From positions 434,001-498,000 of the forward strand of contig NZ_JBNRLS010000001.1 in assembly GCF_050379415.1 (NCBI RefSeq): 64,000 bases of DNA. The letters are read 5' to 3'. How positions within the stretch are numbered: the first letter of the stretch is position 1; each line of letters begins with the position of its first letter. This document shows, piece by piece, positions 60,133-64,000 of the stretch. The notes below the pieces were generated by a model. It saw only the letters and a list, made by a program, of their open reading frames with translations. It searched no databases and was not told the origin of the DNA. Origin of the DNA: Marinobacter sp050379415 (GTDB taxonomy: Bacteria > Pseudomonadota > Gammaproteobacteria > Pseudomonadales > Oleiphilaceae). Position numbers and translations under genes: made by a program.

Positions 60133-60864
60133 TTAAAAAAGCGCTTGCATCCAGTCTACCAGCCAGGGCACCAGAACGGCGGTGGCAAATGCAGACAGCG
60201 CCATGGCCAATCCCGAGAAGGCGCCCATCTGGTTGCTGACCTGGAACGCCCGGGCAGTACCGATCCCGTGTGCTGCCACGCCCATGGCGATGCCCTTGGC
60301 GGTGTCATCCTTCACCCGGATCCATTCGAACAGCTTGGTGCCCAGCACCGCCCCCGTGATTCCGGTGATCACCACCAGTACCGCCGTCAGTGACGGCAGG
60401 CCGCCGATTTTCTCGGAGATGCCCATGGCCACCGGCGCCGTGGCCGATTTCGGTGCCAGGGACATCTGGATCTCGAACGAACCGCCAAAGATCCGCGCCA
60501 GCCAGATCGAGCTGCCAGCCGCAATCACTACACCACACAGGAGCGAGATGGTGACCGGCATCCACAGTTGGCGCAGGCGGGAGAACTGCTGGTACAGCGG
60601 TACCGCCAGCGCCACCGTGGCCGGACCAAGCAGGAAGTGCACGAACTGGCCACCCTCGAAATAGTCGTTGTAGGAGGTGCCGGTCAATAGCAGCAGGCCG
60701 ATGAGCATGGCGACGGACGTTACCACCGGATTGGCCAGGGGGTTGGAATTGGTGCGCAGGTAAAGCCGGTAGGCCAGACCATAGGCCACCAGGGTAATGG
60801 TCAGCCCCAGCAGTGGCGAAGCCGAGAGGTAGACCCAGATATCCTTCAGCCCGGGATCATTCAT
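60133..60864 (-). CDS. lrgB: LrgB family protein
   Basis: A 243-residue inner-membrane protein with about seven helices, of the LrgB/CidB family. Typical is SLAPKSATAPVAMGISEKIG, and AKGIAMGVAAHGIGTARAFQ. It overlaps lrgA by eight bases and has GAGGAGC inside lrgA as its ribosome site. The pair is linked to holin-like control of murein hydrolases or to pyruvate/glycolate transport in different bacteria. Confidence 0.93.
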   Translation of the reverse strand: MNDPGLKDIWVYLSASPLLGLTITLVAYGLAYRLYLRTNSNPLANPVVTSVAMLIGLLLLTGTSYNDYFEGGQFVHFLLGPATVALAVPLYQQFSRLRQLWMPVTISLLCGVVIAAGSSIWLARIFGGSFEIQMSLAPKSATAPVAMGISEKIGGLPSLTAVLVVITGITGAVLGTKLFEWIRVKDDTAKGIAMGVAAHGIGTARAFQVSNQMGAFSGLAMALSAFATAVLVPWLVDWMQALF

Positions 60865-61237
60865 GGTTCTGCTCCTCATTTGCGACCGAACCCACCAGCC
60901 ACCGGGTAGTCAGCTGCATCACCAGAGCCGTGGCCACCATGGTGATGACTGTGCTGAGCAGCAGCGCCAGGGTAATGGGCACCCACTCATCGGCAATCCG
61001 GCTGAAGTGCGCCATCATGCCGACGCCCGCCGGCACAAACAGCAGGGACAGATGACTGAGCAGCGCAGTAGAGGCGTTTTCCACCGATTCCGGCGTACTG
61101 CCGCGCATCCACAGGGTGATAAACAGCATCACCATACCCAGCACCGGCCCGGGGATGGGCACCCCCAGTAATCGCACGGTGACCTCTCCGACCAGCTGGT
61201 ACACCAGCAGCAGGGTAATGCCATTGAGAAACTGCAT
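60857..61237 (-). CDS. lrgA: LrgA/CidA family protein
   Basis: A 126-residue holin-like membrane protein with four helices. LLGVPIPGPVLGMVMLFITL and LLFVPAGVGMMAHFSRIADE are the family hallmarks. GGGGAGAG lies before the ATG at 61237. It forms a two-gene operon with lrgB. Confidence 0.92.
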   Translation of the reverse strand: MQFLNGITLLLVYQLVGEVTVRLLGVPIPGPVLGMVMLFITLWMRGSTPESVENASTALLSHLSLLFVPAGVGMMAHFSRIADEWVPITLALLLSTVITMVATALVMQLTTRWLVGSVANEEQNHE

Positions 61238-61379
61238 GAAACTCTCCCCGGACAAAGTGAAAAAACTGCTCTGAACAGGGAACTTTATAACACCCTGAAT
61301 CGTGAACAGAGCCCATTATCAGTATACTTTCAGCTTACAACTAAAAATCCCTTACATTGATAGTGGAGTACGACAAGGA

Positions 61380-62825
61380 ATGAAACGTCTGGGAACACTG
61401 GATGCCTCATGGCTGGCCGTGGAATCTGAGGACACCCCGATGCATGTGGGTACCCTGCAGATCTTCTCACTGCCGGAGGGCGCTCCCGAAACCTTCCTGC
61501 GGGATATGGTTACCCGCATGAAAGAAGCCGGCGACATCGCCTCGCCCTGGGGTTACAAGCTTGCCTGGTCCGGCTTTCTCGGCCGGCTCGTTGCCCCCTA
61601 CTGGATGGAAGACAAGAAGATCGACCTGGATTACCACGTGCGGCACTCGGCGCTGCCGCGGCCCGGGGGCGAGCGGGAGCTGGGTATCCTGGTATCCCGC
61701 CTGCACTCCAACCCGCTGGATTTCTCCCGGCCGCTGTGGGAATGCCACGTGATCGAGGGCCTGGAAAACAACCGGTTTGCCCTTTATACCAAGATGCACC
61801 ATTCGATGATCGACGGTATCAGCGGTGTTCGCCTGATGCAGCGGGTGCTGACCACGGACCCGGAACGCCGCGAGATGCTTCCGCCCTGGTCAGTCAAACC
61901 ACAGCGACGCCGGGGCAGCAAGACTGACAAGGAAGCCACCATTCCCGCGGCCGTATCCCAGGCCATGGATGCCCTGAAACTTCAGGCCGACATGGCACCG
62001 AGACTCTGGCAGGCCGGTAACCGGCTGGTGCACTCGGTACGCCACCCCGAAGACGGCCTGACCGCGCCCTTTACCGGCCCGGTCTCGATCCTGAATCACC
62101 GCGTTACACCCCAGCGCCGTTTCGCGACACAGCATTACCAACTGGACCGGCTCAAGGCCCTGGCCCACGCATCCGGCGGTTCGCTGAACGACATCGTTCT
62201 TTACCTGTGTGGCACGGCGCTGCGACGGTTCCTGGTGGAGCAGAACAATCTGCCGGATATACCACTCACCGCGGGCATCCCGGTAAACATCCGGCCATCG
62301 GACGACGAGGGCACCGGCACCCAGATCAGCTTCATGATTGCCTCTCTGGCAACCGACGAACCCGACCCGCTGACCCGGCTGCAGAACATCAAGACTTCGA
62401 CGCGGCGGGCCAAGGAGCATCTGCAAAAACTGCCCCGCAGTGCGCTGACCCAGTACACCATGATGCTGATGTCGCCGTACATCCTTCAGCTGATGTCCGG
62501 GCTTGGCGGGCGCATGCGGCCAGTGTTCAATGTGACCATCTCCAATGTGCCTGGCCCTGAGCAGACCCTCTACTATGAGGGCGCGAGGCTCGAGGCCATG
62601 TACCCGGTGTCACTGATCGCCCACGGCGGCGCGCTGAACATTACCTGCCTGAGCTATGCCGGCTCACTGAACTTCGGTTATACCGGCTGCCGGGATACCC
62701 TGCCCAGCATGCAGAAACTGGCGGTGTATACCGGTGAGGCGCTTGAGGAGATCGAGGATCTGATCCTGCCGCCGAAACCGAAAACCGCCGGCAGCCGGAG
62801 AAAATCGGCGACCGCCAGCAAGTAA
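61380..62825 (+). CDS. Wax ester synthase/diacylglycerol acyltransferase (WS/DGAT)
   Basis: A 481-residue acyl-CoA-dependent acyltransferase that makes wax esters or triacylglycerol. The active-site motif is HHSMIDG (140-146), and the C-terminal half has FNVTISNVPGPEQTLYYEGA and the late SYAGSLNFGYTGC. The start MKRLGTLDASWLAVESEDTP is typical of Marinobacter and Acinetobacter enzymes; a longer frame lacks support. This gene is the best taxonomic hint in the window. It converges on the TetR gene with 12 bases between stops. Confidence 0.95.
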   Translation: MKRLGTLDASWLAVESEDTPMHVGTLQIFSLPEGAPETFLRDMVTRMKEAGDIASPWGYKLAWSGFLGRLVAPYWMEDKKIDLDYHVRHSALPRPGGERELGILVSRLHSNPLDFSRPLWECHVIEGLENNRFALYTKMHHSMIDGISGVRLMQRVLTTDPERREMLPPWSVKPQRRRGSKTDKEATIPAAVSQAMDALKLQADMAPRLWQAGNRLVHSVRHPEDGLTAPFTGPVSILNHRVTPQRRFATQHYQLDRLKALAHASGGSLNDIVLYLCGTALRRFLVEQNNLPDIPLTAGIPVNIRPSDDEGTGTQISFMIASLATDEPDPLTRLQNIKTSTRRAKEHLQKLPRSALTQYTMMLMSPYILQLMSGLGGRMRPVFNVTISNVPGPEQTLYYEGARLEAMYPVSLIAHGGALNITCLSYAGSLNFGYTGCRDTLPSMQKLAVYTGEALEEIEDLILPPKPKTAGSRRKSATASK

Positions 62826-62837
62826 GGCGAGAAAAAG

Positions 62838-63482
62838 TCAGGTGCCGTCGCTTTGCCAGTGGCCGGCGCCGACGAAAATCATCTGCAGGAAGCGGCTCGT
62901 CCGCTTCCGGATCTGACCGACCTGGTAGTCGTCGTCCGGAGAGACGCTAAGCAGGTCGGTCAGGCTGAAGGCAACGGTGCGCACCACCAGATCGCAGGTC
63001 AGGTCCAGATCCGTATCGCTCAGGTGGTCCATCAAGCGTAGCCGACGCAGGTCGTTGGCCAGCTCACTGGCAAAGAAGCGCATTTCACTGCGGATGCCTT
63101 CCTGCACCGCCCTGCTCTCCCCCGCAAGTCCCTGGGCCATGAACATGAAAAAGTTCCGGTTGGTCTGGGCGTGGGCCACGAAAATAGCCACCGATTCCTC
63201 GATCAGCTTGTCCGACTGGAGCACATTGGCGCGGGCCTCCCGCATCATGCGGCGCAACACCAGCCCCAGCTCATCCACCAGCTGCAGCCCCAGGTCGTCC
63301 ATATTCCGGAAATGGCGGTAGAACGAGGTTGGCACCACGCCCGCCTGACGAGTCACTTCCCGGATGCCGAGACTGGCAAAGTGCCGCCCCTTCCCCACCA
63401 GGGCCAGCGCCGCGCCCATCAGTTTTTCCCGGGTTTCCCCCGGTTTTCGTCGTTGTCGTTCTGCCATGTCCTGCCGCGTCAT
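62838..63482 (-). CDS. TetR-family regulator, DesT/FabR-like
   Basis: A regulator of about 214 residues with a TetR helix-turn-helix (LGIREVTRQAGVVPTSFYRH, about 39-58) and an all-helical ligand domain. The HTH and the divergent ferredoxin reductase gene resemble DesT/FabR repressors of unsaturated fatty-acid genes, which sense acyl-CoA. The exact start is uncertain: ATG at 63482 or at 63467, neither with a strong ribosome site. Palindromes in the divergent gap are probable targets. Confidence 0.82.
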   Translation of the reverse strand: MTRQDMAERQRRKPGETREKLMGAALALVGKGRHFASLGIREVTRQAGVVPTSFYRHFRNMDDLGLQLVDELGLVLRRMMREARANVLQSDKLIEESVAIFVAHAQTNRNFFMFMAQGLAGESRAVQEGIRSEMRFFASELANDLRRLRLMDHLSDTDLDLTCDLVVRTVAFSLTDLLSVSPDDDYQVGQIRKRTSRFLQMIFVGAGHWQSDGT

Positions 63483-63492
63483 CTGATCTTCG

Positions 63493-63510
63493 TGTTCACG
63501 AGTGTACACA
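63493..63510. promoter_or_regulatory. DesT/FabR-type operator site A
   Basis: TGTTCAC-GAGT-GTACACA lies just upstream of the TetR start. Arms match the perfect site B at 5 of 7 positions on the left and fully on the right. Likely autoregulatory. Confidence 0.5.
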
Positions 63511-63586
63511 TTTGACCCGAAGAAAGTCGCTCGCACTTGTCATTCTGCGCCAACTCACCAACCCGGATTGTCTCCGCAAATATCGG

Positions 63587-63624
63587 TGTGTACAGTCGTA
63601 CACATTAGTGAACAAGTGTACACA
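63587..63624. promoter_or_regulatory. DesT/FabR-type operator sites B and C
   Basis: Site B (63587-63604) is TGTGTAC-AGTC-GTACACA, a perfect inverted repeat with 7-bp arms. Site C (63607-63624) is AGTGAAC-AAGT-GTACACA. Centres are 20 bp apart and 42-80 bases upstream of the ferredoxin reductase ATG. AGTGAAC resembles half-sites known for DesT. Confidence 0.6.
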
Positions 63625-63665
63625 TCCAGACAGATGAGTACCGATGATCCATGGAGAGCACCACC

Positions 63666-64000
63666 ATGTTAGCGAGAGTGACACAGAGCAAGACCATGCA
63701 TTGGCTGGGCCGACAGCTGTCGAACCAGGACAATCCCGCCTCCTGGCTGGACCCGCTAATGACCCGCATCAACCCGATGTGGGTACAAGCGTACACACCG
63801 GCACGAGTCGAGCAGGTAATCCAGGAAACAACTGACACCCGGACCTTCCTGATTCGACCGGCACGTCGCTGGACCGGCTTTCGGGCGGGACAGCATGTGA
63901 ACATCTGTACCGAGATCGACGGCATTCGTCGTAACCGCACCTTCAGCCTGTCCAGCTCGCCCCTGCTCTGGGAGGCTCAGGGCCTGGTGACCCTGACCAT
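63666..64000 (+). CDS. Ferredoxin reductase-type protein (partial, C-terminus outside window)
   Basis: The first ~111 residues of an FAD/NADPH ferredoxin reductase: RTFLIRPARRWTGFRAGQHV then RRNRTFSLSSSP, which is the FAD-binding RxFS pattern. The N-terminal extension (MLARVTQSKTMHWLGRQLSN) is typical of reductases paired with membrane acyl-CoA desaturases, whose gene would be expected just outside the window. GGAGAG precedes the ATG at 63666. A further operator-like palindrome lies within the gene at 63780-63797. Confidence 0.85.
   Translation, partial: MLARVTQSKTMHWLGRQLSNQDNPASWLDPLMTRINPMWVQAYTPARVEQVIQETTDTRTFLIRPARRWTGFRAGQHVNICTEIDGIRRNRTFSLSSSPLLWEAQGLVTLT

Overview
The window is a chromosomal segment of a GC-rich marine gammaproteobacterium, most likely Marinobacter. 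That reading rests on a wax-ester synthase/DGAT (WS/DGAT) gene, a urea carboxylase/allophanate hydrolase pathway, LutABC-type lactate oxidation, a PrkA-YeaH-SpoVR cluster and a DesT/FabR-like desaturase locus. No rRNA, tRNA, CRISPR array, phage or insertion sequence was recognised. Gene density is high and the proteins are nearly all intact. The unusual material is in the gaps between genes.

Layout. 1-7.5 kb: urea uptake (urtA, partial) divergent from the ATP-dependent urea degradation genes (atzF, urea carboxylase, GntR regulator), with a shared control region that looks sigma-54/NtrC/GntR controlled. 7.6-8.3 kb: a candidate CsrB/RsmZ-type small RNA with a GacA-like box, then a ComEA-like protein. 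8.3-12.8 kb: lutABC, a DMT exporter and glyoxalase I. 13-18.6 kb: a secreted protein, a flippase-like membrane protein, a phosphoesterase-glycosyltransferase fusion and a YbgA/DUF523 protein. 18.8-26.5 kb: a DUF481 outer-membrane protein, TrhO, a DsbA-like protein, a nitronate monooxygenase and a DUF5666-DUF6502-DUF5666 cluster with three matching operators. 26.8-34.7 kb: a DUF6435 micro-gene, cbpA-cbpM, and a carbon-metabolism run tkt-epd-pgk-fba. 34.9-40 kb: the methyl cycle (sahR-like regulator, metK, ahcY, metF). 40-46.9 kb: an amino-acid ABC importer, bioA-rsmE and a DUF445 protein. 46.9-58.7 kb: YihY, a FadL-like porin, a D-2-hydroxyacid dehydrogenase, tpm, prkA-yeaH-spoVR and a PhoD-like phosphatase. 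58.7-64 kb: TrpB2, LrgAB, WS/DGAT, a TetR regulator and a ferredoxin reductase cut by the window edge.

Two families of intergenic structure recur through all of this. The first is a roughly 30-bp palindrome, GGGGTCAGAWGAA-N4-TTCWTCTGACCCC, with 20 full copies and one half copy in seven clusters. It exists in two forms (ATGAA/TTCAT and AAGAA/TTCTT) in which both arms always change together. The second is a set of nine long hairpins whose 21-29-bp stems are different at every locus while the apical segment is conserved. In seven of the nine, the apical segment folds into two small hairpins carrying an NGGA loop, which is the form of a CsrA/RsmA binding site; one copy matches the CsrA consensus exactly. 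Several hairpins sit as head-to-head pairs, and two of those pairs are bounded by an outer GTAGCCTG-type inverted repeat. Together with the GGA-rich RNA candidate at 7.67 kb, this suggests, as inference only, that the dispersed hairpins could take part in Csr/Rsm regulation.
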